Assembly (NCBI GenBank): GCA_020091685.1
Contig: CM034597.1
Span: forward strand, 36,387,301-36,451,300
Reading direction: 5' to 3'
DNA: 64,000 bases
Source: Lutjanus erythropterus
Taxonomy: Eukaryota; Chordata; Actinopteri; Lutjaniformes; Lutjanidae
Shown: positions 26,037 to 39,100 of the stretch, piece after piece
How positions within the stretch are numbered: position 1 is the first letter of the stretch
Layout of the letters: each line of letters begins with the position of its first letter
Translations under genes and position numbers: made by a program
Notes under the pieces: generated by a model
The model's database searches: none
What the model was told of the DNA's origin: nothing
What the model saw: only the letters and a program-made list of their open reading frames with translations

Positions 26037-27054
26037 TTATTTTGGCCTGACTCCTTTCTCCCTCTCAAACTGGGCAATCTGATTGAAAATATCCAACAGG
26101 TTAGAAGGGAGGTCTTTTTTAGGCCTTCCTCCTGACACTGAGGTCAAACCACTCTGTTTGTTATTATTTCCAGCGCCGTCTAATCTTTTACCGTTTCCTC
26201 CATCTGACCTGCTGCTCTCTTCCTCTATTTTTCCCTTCCTGTCCTCCTCTCTTTTTGCCTCCTCTGCCTCCCGCCCTCTGTTCTCATACCTACCACCATC
26301 GATGGAGTTCCTCTTGGACGAGTCATGTCTCGTCCTACTCTCCAAGTGTTTAGACGCTGAACCAGAGTTCCCTAAATATTCAGATTTTAAACTGGATTTC
26401 CGTGAATACTCAGAATCAGCCGACGAGCAGGATATTTTCCGCTTTCTGTTCTCGTCTAAGCTACTTCTCCTCCTGGAGTCACTGTCTCTCCTGTCTTTCT
26501 CTCTCTCTCTGCTCTTATCCCTCCTTTCTCTACTCCTGTTTATCCTCTCCTCTCTTTCTGAGCTTCTACTCCGACTGTTTTTCCTTCTCCTTGTCCTGTT
26601 CTCTTCTCTCTCCCTCCTCTTCCTGTCTCTGCGTGAGGAGTCTGACTCCTCTTCGTCTGACGCTGCTGACAAAGAATACAGCTGATTGATCCTTCTCTCA
26701 TCAGCATCCTTCTCCTCCACCTCCTCATCATCCTTCTCTCCAAACCTAGGGCCTCCCTTCTGGTTGAGAAAGGTGGCGGAGGTGTTGGGAGGGGCGGGAT
26801 ACCACTCCACCTCGTCCTCTTCTTCCTCCTTTTTGTCTTTCTCGTTCTTACCCTCCAAACTCTTCCTGCTCTCCCTCGAGGAGATCCTGCGGTGGCGCTT
26901 ACTTCCCCGCTCAGACCGCCTCTTCTTCTTTTTCTTCTTTTTAGACCTCCTGCGAGAGGAGGAGGATGAAGAAGAAGAAGAGGAGCTCCTCCTCCTGGGG
27001 GAACTGGAGGATGATGAAGAGGAAGAGGCCGATCTCTTCCGTTTTTTCTTCATC
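26037..27054 (-). CDS. ttc14: ttc14 terminal coding exon 12 (RS/RE-rich tail)
   Basis: The last exon encodes about 338 residues: Lys/Arg runs, two long Ser runs broken by Arg, acidic stretches, the conserved [13 protein letters not shown] motif, many RE/RD/SR dipeptides, and the C-terminal signature [14 protein letters not shown]. Such disordered Arg/Ser-rich tails are typical of splicing-associated nuclear proteins. Acceptor TTCTGCAG/GATGAAG. The strand is strongly purine-rich, which explains the long antisense open frames here. Confidence 0.96.
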
Positions 27055-30000
27055 CTGCAGAAAAGACGTTCACTGAAAATGTTTATTCTCATAAAAATGG
27101 TGATGCTTTGAAGTTATGAGATGACCTACATGCTTTTATCTGCAGTATATTTACCTGACACACCTTTAAAAGATCAGAGCCAACTCACCTCTTCTCCTCT
27201 TTTAAGATCTTACGCAATTTCTCAGCACTGGTCTGGCTGCTTGTAGCTTTCACCTGCTCCTTAGCCAGCGCTTCTTCTCGCAGGCGAATCGATTTCTTTA
27301 CGGTCGCCAGGCGAGGCAAGGCAAGAGGCAAGGCAATATTCAAACACACACACGCCATGACCCAAGACATGCAACAGAGACCCCAAAAACGGCAATCAGC
27401 CATTCATTCATTTATTCAGTCATTCGTGTTGGGGTAAAAAGTATGAGGAGGAACCAGGAAGCAAAAGGGTTGAGAAGGACAGAAGAACGTCACAATTACG
27501 AACCACAGATGGCAGAATGATCGAGAAATATATAGAGAGTGATTTATTTACCACAGAAGAAGTAATCCGACAGCACAGTAGTTGGCGTAGAAGCAGACGG
27601 ATGGACAGAGGTACAGGCAGAGAAAACAAACGGCATTTGTTCCCCATTGAGACAGAGAAGGTTTCAACATTACCGTATTCGAACCAGCGACACGGCGCAC
27701 AACAGTGTCCAGTGGAGGAGTAGATGTCATTGTGCAGTTTAATTTTTTTTTTTTCGCCCCCGCAAGGCAGGTGACAAGACCGTGGCAGTTGGATGGTCAC
27801 AGGGCAGAGTCCCAGGGTCGCAGACACAAACACACACCAAAACACTTCATCAGTATTACAAACCACAGTTAACGCACAAATTCAGATTCACAGTGTAAGA
27901 AAATGCTCTTCATGAACACTAGAAAGTTCTTCGGCTAAACAGATCATCTGTACTTCCTTTATTTTTCAGGTTGCCATGTCTATGTAAAACAAACGCTCTC
28001 ACACATGACCCGTGTCGCTCGCACACCCACACAGGCGCTGTTTGTCCCATATTTGTCTGACTAGAGTGTGTGAATGTGTACAGAATGTACTTGACATCAA
28101 CTTCAATCTCCTTGTAGTTTTATTGCAGGTTTTAGGGCATGACAAATTACTTTTTTTAAATCAATGGCTGAGACTTTGCCAGTCAAAGTCCACCAAAAAT
28201 TAACTTGATGTGGAGTGAAGGTATGAATATGCACTTGTGTGACCGTTCCCTAATTCTTAACAGGTTTTCAGTATGAAGAAACACCGGAAAAGTAACGAAA
28301 TAAAGTATACTTAAAACAGTCAGAGTGGGTACTAAAGACATTCAATTTATGTATGTGCTGGAAAAGGATAATATAAATATTTGCATATGCTATAAACCTT
28401 ATACAATAAGTATGCAGCAGTTGAGGTTGAAATTTTAATGTTTAACAAAGAGACATTTTTTCCATGATTGGTTTGGTTAATGATCAGAGAGTGCAGAGTA
28501 ACAGACAAGGAAACAGTCTGACAGGCCATGCTTATATTAAATTAAATGTGTCTTCTCATCTTATAAAAGTGTCAAAGTGTCTTCTGACAAAGTTGGCAGC
28601 CAGATGTCCCTTACTGATTTGGCTGATAAGGTGTTACACCCTGACTGCCTGAATCTGAGAGTCTGTATCAACTTACAGGTTTGATCAGGTTTAATAAGCC
28701 TTCGTGTGATTCTACCAAAACATTTTAATGCCATCTTAAAAACAAAATACTTGTGAGTCAGCTGAATGATGAATATTTATACACATGTCAAATATATTAA
28801 CATAACCCTTGTTTTGGTCCAAATTTTCATGAACTGAACTAAAAGAAGGCTTCTTTTATGCACACAAAAGGTTTATTTGTCTCACAATGTGCTCACAAAT
28901 TTGTTCTGTGTTAGCGAGCACTGGTCTTTTCTGACAGGTGTGGCATATAGGGACGCTGAATAAACAGCATGATTCCTGCACAGGTGTGCCTTGAACTGGT
29001 TAGAAAAAAAGGTCATTCTAAAATTTGTGGTTTTATCTTGAAAGAGGAAATTTATTAGGCACTGAACTATGGCTAATTCTCGTAGAGCCACTGTTTGTTT
29101 TTCCCCAGGAGGGCAAGATAAAGATAAAAAAGATTAAACTGCAAATATTAGAGCAGCCTTGTATTGTCCAAGGCACGTCTGTGCAATAATCATGGTGTTT
29201 AGTCAGCATCTCTACATACCTGTTAGGTGGATGGACTACTGTGCTCACTACAATGGATTTTAACAAAATTATGAACAAACGTGTTGTTTATATTTTTGGT
29301 GAGTGTAAATCCAGCAGATACAGAGCAACGTTAGCATTCATTTGGAGTTGTGTTTCTGGGCACCTGGTGAATAAAAGCCCAATATTGACCCCCTGCCCAC
29401 CCCCGTTATTGCACTTGTCTTGGTCCTCACCAATTCACCAAGCCCTTTAGCTGCTATTTGCTTCACTGTGTTCACCAGCTAGTCATGACATTTGTCATTT
29501 GGTGAACACAAACTGCTGCCTGCTGGACCAAAACAGAAACATTATGGGCCGGATGACCTAAAAATAGGTTAAGAGCTGCTAAAACGCTCCTTATAGCTGA
29601 AGGGAATTGCAGAGTTTGTGACAGTTCTGTGAGCCCTTTCACACACAAATAGTCATGTGATCCGTTTTTTTAAATATATAGTAAAATATTGATTATAGCT
29701 GCTGTATGAAACAAAGACTGAATCACACATCTTCGTCACAAACATGCAAAACGGATGCAAACAGACATATTTGCGTCAGTTTCAGACAGCAGTGGACATC
29801 TCAGTTGTCTTTATGACTAATTAATCTGGCCTCACAACAGTCACACACTCCCATCTATTGTCTTAAGAAGCTGCTGCTCAATATCTGATTCCAGTGTGCT
29901 GCTGAGCACCACAGACACATAAACTGAAGCGTCAAAAAAAGCCTTGATGGACACTTGAACACGGCGTGACCTGTATTCATTTGCTTGTTTTGTTTTTCTG

Positions 30001-30135
30001 CAGTCATGCATAACACCACATTCAAATTTAGGCTTAACAAAACTTTGATATTATTGTTGGCATGGGCTTTAATAGTCAATCAAAGTTGACCCTAAAATAC
30101 ACACAGTACTTGCTTGCAGACTTTCCCAAACCCTT

Positions 30136-30195
<60 letters not shown>

Positions 30196-33100
30196 GAGGC
30201 CCGCTCACCTGTATAGTGTCTGTGATCTTGTGCAGGGCCTCCTGTGCCTCAGGGTTTAAATCATCAAGAGACAGAGCTCTCCTGTACAATCCCTCCGCTG
30301 TTACTAGTTTCTCCTGTTCTTCAAGCCTAGATGCACACGCACGCACACACACGCACATGCACACGCACACACATGCACACACACACGCACAATAGAATTC
30401 TAAGGTTACTAAGGTCATGAATATTAGTCACACACAGTAAATAATTGCAGTCTTCATGTTACCACTCCCATTCTCTAACATTGACCTCTTTTCAATTACG
30501 AGAACAAAGCAAACCAGTTGATTCCCGTCTGTTCCAAAACAGCATTTCTGTCATTCCTGAAGTTAATTCAATGCTGACTGAGCTCTGGAATTTCCAAACC
30601 CTTTCTGGAATCTGCTGGATTATAAATCTTATTTTAATTGTGCACCAGAACAATTAGTTTCAAAGGAGGGGTGCTGACTCATGCTAACAAAAGCTGTGGA
30701 ACAGCTGGTGATTCCTCTTCCGTGTCACATATAGGCTGAGCAGCATAATAATCATTATTTGGGATTCATGTCCATTTATATATCTAACAAGCAGGACTGC
30801 AACCTGAAAGTCAAAGATTGGAGTTATCAGTTGGACACCCCTTGGTCAACTGGAATTCTTCAAGTTGAGACGTTGATATATATACATATATATATATATT
30901 TTTTTTTGAGAATAAAACAGAATAAAACAGACAGAGACTTACAAAAATGTACAAGGAGAACATTTCAATGAGGAATTATAAGTAAGGGGAATCATAAATA
31001 TATTTTTATATTAAGCTGTGGTAAAAAAAAAAAAAAAACTTGTGCTGGTGAGAGAAGGTGAAATGAGTGGTTGGTAAACAAGAGGTTGTTAAACAAGTTT
31101 CAGCTCTTGTTTTTTAGTTGCATCTTTGTACACAGACTAGAAACAAACCGCAGGTGACAAACACAACCACCCCAAGGCATCGCAAAGCAGGAGAGGACAG
31201 ACACTTTTACTTTGTATGACTGTGTGAAAATCAAATATTTTCAGAGCACAAATGACAAAAGCATTTAAACATTGATCTCAACTGGTGAAGAACTCTCATG
31301 TAGGCCGATAACGGAGTAATAAAGAGATGCAATTAATCAGAGAAAAGCAAGCAGAGTCTCTAAAGACTCCAAAAATGAATCTGCACTTTGTCTTTTATGA
31401 ACTTGACATAAAAAAGGACTGAACCAGTAGAGCGTGTTGCAGTTTGTGAGTGACCAATGCCTGACAGCTAAAGTCAAGGAAGTCATTTAACCTGAAGTTA
31501 CCTGAGATGACTGCCTGCCCGGCTGGCCGGCTGACTGCTTGACTACCTGCCAAAAACTGCAGTTTAATGTTCTCAGCAGAGCCAGGAAAATGGTTTTAAA
31601 ATCAATCTCATATGCCCAGATACAATTGTTCTGTACTGACTGTACTGTCCACTGTATGTTCTAATGAGATCACAGTGAGTCATGGATTAGTTTCAATTAG
31701 GAAATTTAGATGCAACAAATCAAGGTGATCAAGGTGAATGCAATTTTAGGTGATCTCTGGCAACGAAAAATCTGTTTTACCAACCAAACTAAAACTTTTA
31801 AGTGCAGGTCTTTAGTCTTTGCTCATCAGCTGAGCCACTTCAGTATTGTGTGGAAAACTTGTTATTTTTGGGGTGATATTTGTCATTTTATTTTGCTAAG
31901 GTCATGATATGCAGAGTGACAGCTGCTGCTCTGCATCGTTCTCTCATCCAGCGTGCAACATGAGTGCGCTGAGCCTGCAGAGACAGACTCTGTGCACTCT
32001 TTTCATATGGTGAATTAAGGATTTAGTTCGACCAAACCAGAGTTGGTGATTGTTGGAAGAGTGGACAGACTAACAAGGACAGTTGAGGAGAGTTTTACAC
32101 GCTTTTCTGTCAGGTTTGAATGAAGTGTGTTTTAACAAGGATTAATGTGCCAATTGTGTTTGTCTCAGTTTGGTGGACGAGAGAAACTTGAATTCAGAAG
32201 GTGTACAGTTGTATTTCTGTTTAAACAGAAAAATAAGTGTGAAAATATTTAATTTCATGACACTTTGTGAGATTATTTTGTTTACTGGGGCGTATTGAAT
32301 GTACACAGCATATGTAACAGTAAATTCACAGCTTGCGCACTTTTCCCAGCTCAGACTCGAGAAGTTCTGTTTCTGCATGAGCAATACAATTATTTACCAA
32401 AAATAAAGTAACGCAAACCCATAAAAGTAACGTTAACTTCATAATCCAATCAATTTTAAGACATATCGTAATTTTATATAAGACATTTAAGGCCTAAGGT
32501 TAAAGTTATTGGATTTTAGTCTTTTAAAGTCCCTGTTGTTGCACTGAAGTCAAAGATCTGACACCCCTGAAATATTATCGAAGCAAAGGTGGCACTGCTT
32601 ACTGTTTTCCTCTCTCCACCAGTGTCTGGCAGAGGTACTTCTTGGCATTGCGGTGATCTGGACAGCTCTCCAGGGCCAATTCAAAGTCTGTTATAGCCTT
32701 CATGATGCTGCCTTTGTTAGCATACCTGTGAATAACCAATGAAAAAACATACAGTAAGAGGAAAAAACCTCTAAAGAAAATCATTCCATGTTATGTAATT
32801 CATGAGTTCCCTCAAAACAATGCTTGATTACATTTCAAAGGCGTAAGTGATGTGTGTTTAGGAGACAAACTGAGCCTAGGACAGCTGTTCATTGTAGCAG
32901 GAACAGATGTGGTACCAAAAATTAGTGTTTCCTCATATTTCTTTCCAAATGAATTGATGCACACTCTTTGGTGAAGGCCTGCTTTATCAGTGCAACTTAA
33001 AATGTACAAAGTAGGTGAATTGTGAAACTAAAAGAAACAACTCACAGTGCTCCTCGTGCCACCAGTGCTTCTACATTATTTGTGTCGATATCCAACGCTT

Positions 33101-36100
33101 TGTTGTATTCATTCATGGCTTCCACATGACGACCATGTTTGAAGTGGTCCACACCTGCGCGGACACTGAAAGAACAAAGAAAAGACAAGGAACATGGACA
33201 ATGGGTTTATATTAATGTCAGAAGAAGCCAGAGGAAAACAAACTATATTAAACGGAAAGTTCTTCACTTTGCACTGAGAGAGAAAATGAAATGCAACAAA
33301 GAAGGCACTAGGACCATCTATGTAGTTCCTGTGGTCAAAATTAAAAGTTAAGCATTACCACTTCAAGGCCCATGATGCAGACTGTTTCTTTCTGATTGCA
33401 GAGGCAAAATCCTCCTCTTGGAAAAGTTTGCTGTGGAGGAAAAAAGGCACAGGAATGACCTTCAAAGCAGTCCTCTCTCAACATTGTAGGTTTTTCTTTT
33501 CCTAAAGGTGCCAAAGTCAACAAGCCAACTAGAAGGCTAATCAGTTTTCACTTGGAAAGAAACGTCTCCTGACACAAACACACATTTCTGATGACAGAGA
33601 GTACCATTAGCTGACGACTGACCATGATGCCGTATGAACCAAAGACAAAGGATCGAGGCAGCTTTAAACCAGCAACTCAATTTTTTTTTTCCTCCTCAAT
33701 CAAACATTTCTTACCACAGCAATATATTGCCTATTCTCTGACAGCATCACAGCCTATGAAATAAAGACATAAAGGCCGACATATTAAATGCATATACTTT
33801 GAATATCAGATAACATGTGGAGCACACTCATAAAAATATTCTCTATTATATTTCAGGTCTTTATTTGATAGTAGATTGATTAAAATTTACGTGATTAACC
33901 CTTATCATCCCTAATGCACACTCAAAATCACTTACATATATATTTATAATATTCTGCACATTATGCACCTTGCCTTTACATTTAGAAATCAGAAGTAACA
34001 CTAATTAGATACACTTATAATTGTTATTTTCAAATGTACACCTGATGATAAATTAACAGAAAGCGAGACAGTGTGCAGGAGCTTTTTTCTGTTTATTTTC
34101 AAATGGAGAAACCCCAAAGTTAACCAGTTAGCACTCTGAAATCATCAAATTTTGGTCAGCCAGTCCATATGCTTACCTTTGTAGTCCTCTCATCATTGAT
34201 GGTGGGTGGGTGTCACTAACTCCCACCTTCTCCAGCAGGTAGTCCACTACAGAGGGGTTGTGGTAACCATGGCAACCCATTAGTATACGCTCATATGTCT
34301 CACTGGAGTCGGCAGCTGCACGAAGGCTGCGACTAAGAGGAGAGGAGAGGAGTCAAGAGTCCCATGCAAGCAATGAACACTGAAAACTGGAGCTACAAGA
34401 AAAACACTAGAACAATAATAATAAGAAACTATTTATGTATTTTATACAAACACAAGTTATTCCAGTTAGAGCAATTCATGCCGCAGTTAGCTCTGCTTGG
34501 AGTTTTTTCATCTTCTCTGGTGGCCACACAGCGATTAGAAAGATAAAGTATATATTTAAATGAAAAATGGGTAAATTACGTTTTAAACAGATTTCTGAGT
34601 TTTATATAACAATTTTGTGTATAAATTAAATATTGATGTTTGGTAAAAAAAATACCTTGAAGTTTCTTCCTTAAGTAATTCTTAGAGTACAATGATTTCA
34701 GGCAGATTTTCATTTATTTCACACATTATTTTACTAAATAAGTGTTTGTTTTAGAGAGTTCAGCATTATATTTTGTCAAGTTTTGTCATGCTATGTTGTG
34801 TATTTACCTGTGGTGTATGGGCAGCTCCTCCTGGAGGATGACACCAAGTTTGATGTGCTCCAAGCTGGGAGAAAGAGAGGCCTTATGGAGGGAAACTGTG
34901 ATTTTCTCCTGGTAGCGGTCAATATCTTTCACTGCAGCTACAGAGGGAGAAAGTGCAAAACTTAAGAGAAGACGTGTGGAGTGACGAAAACAGCAAAAAC
35001 TCACAGACAAAATAAAGTCATATTGTCCTACAGACATCTAGCTATCTTTATCTTGTGAATGGATTTCTAGAGGCAAACTTTATTGGTTGATGTCTGAAAG
35101 CTTGTCTCACTTTCATTTCACAGTAAATTGAAGATCTTTGGTTTTTAGACTGTTGGTCAGACAAAATAACTGCCACCTTGGACATTTTTCTGATATTTTA
35201 CAAGGCCAGATCAAAAAGATGTCACTGTCATTAGCATTTCCAGCTAACTTAGTACATTGTGTAACAGATTCTTCACAATCCACTGAGGCTTTGGCTTCAC
35301 AAAAACATTTTGGCATCTTACACTGGAAGAGACCGAAAACAGCTTTGATAAACACACAAGGTTGGGCAATAGTGGGGGTGTGTCTTTACCGACAGTGGTA
35401 AAATGATGAAATATGATCCAGGAAGGACAGCTTTAGTGATAGATATTTTTATTTGAAAGCTTAGCAGATGCCAAAATACAACACGATAAGGAAGGACTTA
35501 ACAATTCTGAGAAGTCATCACAGAGGCTATCATTAATCCTCTGCCGTGATGTTGAAAAGGTAAACAGCAGTTTCACTTAATGCAGTGTACGGTCAGATGA
35601 TGTTGCCTTGCATTACAGCAAAAGCTGAGCGAGTCTCATGACAGAGAAGTGGCTAAATAATTTAAAATGCCATTGTGTTTCAATCTCTACAGGTCTTCAT
35701 CTGGGCTTTAAACGCCTGTTTCTGCTTTGACGTGTAAAGAGGAGGAGCCAGGGATTGAGCCCCCAACCAGAGATTAGTGGATGACCCAGGCAAAACCTAG
35801 AATCTCAGAATGGTATATGATTCTGGGATGATTTTGGGGTAACGGTGGATGAAACATGACAATGAAAATACAAGCTTATCTTCCTCCAAACTTGAATGAG
35901 TCAAAAGTCACCTTGTTGAGAATCAAGGCCTAAAGTCTGGCTGTCAAACAAAGTCTGAATAGTTGTTTGAGACAAAGCCAACTCACACACTAACCTCTGA
36001 TGAAGTCCCCAATCTGGTAGTAGGACAGAGGATCATCATGGCTGCCAGTGGAGGGAATTTCTCTGACATGACATAAAGCCTGGAGGTAAAGAGGAAAACA

Positions 36101-39100
36101 CAGATTTAATCAAATGTCATGGGATATTTAAGCCTTTATTAAAGTGTAACTGCACCCCCAGGTCTGAGCCTAACTCCACCCACTGCATAATTGTGGAAAA
36201 ATGCTAAAAAAGTGGGCAAAGTAATTAAGGAAGGGGGCGATGTGGGGCTCCACAGGACACCCACTTTTAGGGGCATGGCCACATGACTACGCAGTGTTTG
36301 ACACACTGCTCAGCGTAAAAGTAACCACTAGCAGTCAGAGCTAACCAACCATGACAAGCTGCTGACAGACTCTCCGTGTCCAAAGAGAAAGATTGGGAAC
36401 ATAGAGAGTCCGCTGAAGCTTTGACAGTCACTACAAGTATATCTGTGGCCCTTTTTGAAAAAGTTTCCATGTTGTAACTGTGCTGTAGCAAGTCGAGCTA
36501 ATGCTAGCAGTTCACAGAGGCTGAAAGGCTCTCTGATGTGTGCGTGTGGGAATGTCAGTACGTAGCATTAGCACTGCTTTTTCTCATGGGCTCATCAATT
36601 GAGGGAAAGAATTCAGTCTGGCGGAGCTTCTACAGCTATCAAAAGTGCCAAAACTTAAAGGAACAATAATGTAGCAATTGCTCATGCAACAATGAGTACA
36701 GGAGTCCAAATAGTATGCTAGAGCCATAGATTGTTTATTAAATAAGTTGGAATTATATTTAAGATGCAGTCTATTGTAGAAATGAGTTGTTTCCCCCTGC
36801 CCCCTCCTCCACAGACTCAGGAAGCTCAGACAGGCTGCAGGAACACGACAGGAGTGTGAGACGCTCGCAACATTGCAAACTGACAATAACAAACAGTGAA
36901 GACATGTTTAAGTTTGCAGTTCCTCTTTAAATAATGATAGTACAGAATCAGGAAAGATTTGGAAAGATGGAGGAGGATGTGAGGTGTCTGGACTAGTTTA
37001 CAAGAAGAACCAAACTGAGAACCTCACATTTGCCCTTGCCAACTAATTGACTGAGAAAAACTAATGGTTTAATTGTCGGGCAGGAATAAAACACAAAGGA
37101 AGTTACTAAAGTGACTATAACTCTGTGACTTCCTGGAGGACTGCTTGTCCCTGCTGGTCCCTGAGAACCTGTACGTCAAAAGATTCAAAAATTCCCCAGG
37201 TGGGATACAACTGCACTCATGTCAACCATGTGACTTTGCTTACCTAAGATATCAATTTACCACATTATTCACTCCCACTGGCTGTCATTCAAGAATTCCA
37301 CAGAGTAGGTACTTCCTGTATCGCAACAACGGATGACTAATTTGGTTTTGATCTGTTCATGACTTGGCTCAAACAAATCCAATTAATTAAGCTTGTGGAC
37401 TTACTGACAACTCAAGGTCCTCGATGTCTCTCTTCAGTCCTCCTGCCGTGCAAAGCAGAGTAAGAAAGAAGCCATACTCTCTAATGTTGTTGATCCTCCC
37501 CACCACAATGTCTCCTCTTTCCAAGTCTCTGTACAGCATGCCTCTTCTTTCCTCGTAAGACACCTCCATGAATAACTCTACTGGTGGCATGATGGCATAA
37601 GGCTCTGGGAAAGCACAGGCAGAAAGCTGAATTTAACATGTCACATACAAGCATTCATTTTATATTAGATAGGCTTTGCATGTAGTGAGAGTACATCCAC
37701 TTTCATTCATCATATACAGTCTGATGAAATTGATTATGCTTCTACTTTAACATGCTTGTTGTTTTATTTTATCAATATTGTGACACAAGACTGAACATTG
37801 TTTTTGAATTTGGATATCGTTGTACCCTGATATGGCATGAGTGTTGTCTTTTCCAGGTTTTAAAAGTACAGTAAAGTGAAGTGATTTTCAGAACTTACCT
37901 GCCTGTTCTATTACATGCCACTTAGTGCTGAGTATTTATCAAAAACCTCACTGTGTTTAGATTTCGTAAAAGCACCAACTGTCTAGTCATCTTACAATAC
38001 TGTCCCAATGTTGATATCAAGGTATTTGGTAAGTAATATCTGGCCTCTGCCACTACTTGAGAATTTAATGTATATTATTTTACAGAAAATCTGTATATTG
38101 AGAAATACATTGTATATCACAGCACAGCGATATATTATCGCCTAGCATTACAATGACCTCTGTTGACCTCATCACAAGAAATCTCATCTAGTGGACTAAA
38201 AGAATAACTGATTTTATTATTCTAGTACAAAAAAGTTTAATATGCATTTGCAATTTAACACTTTGTGTAACAAAAGATCTAAACTTGCCGTCCGTCTATC
38301 AATACAATATTGCTATGCAACATATGGCAATACTATGCTGTATCGATTTTTCCCCCTTCCCCCAGTGCGGGGCCTAGTGGACCAACACTCACCTGCAGCC
38401 TCCTCCTCCTCATTCTCCTCTTCTTTATGAGTAGCGGTCTTCCATGCTGGACAGAACAGGATGTCAGCCTTCCTGGCAATGAACTGCTCCACAAGGGGGC
38501 TGTCCTGCCCTTCACCCCTGCTGTACAAAGTACATACATGTTCAGCAGAGGCTCTTCAGTGAATAATCTTTTCTCACACATCTCATACAAACAAAACAGC
38601 TGAATTCCTGCACACTACCAGCACTGAGTTCATTGAGGATTCAAGTTTTCAATTATGAACCTTGATCGGGCATCGAATTCACAAATATGAAACACCACCT
38701 TTATTCTACAGCAACAGCCTGCAACAACCAATAAAAAGGTGCACCAAAGGTAAACGTCTGATACAATTACACTATCGATAACTGATCAAAACAGAGCTGA
38801 AACAATGTGTTAGCCAATCAACAGAAAATTAATCTGAAACTCTTCTGATTTTGTTGATTAATTGTTTCAGTCCTTTTAAACATAAAAATTCCAAATATTA
38901 ATTGATTGCAGCTTCTCAAATGTTATGATTTTGTGCTTTTCTCTGCTTTACATTAAAGTAAACCTAATCTATTTGGGCTTTGGACTGCTGGTCAGACAAA
39001 AAAAGTAATTTGGAATCATCAATGTTAGGACATTATGACAGACACCTTTCACTAGTGTAAAACAAGTTCATATTCAAACCGATAATGTCTTCATAGCCCC

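Noticed and set aside
26083-26685. 200-codon plus-strand frame rich in Leu/Ser
   Set aside because: Antisense of the purine-rich Ser/Arg tail exon of ttc14, which matches a known protein on the minus strand.
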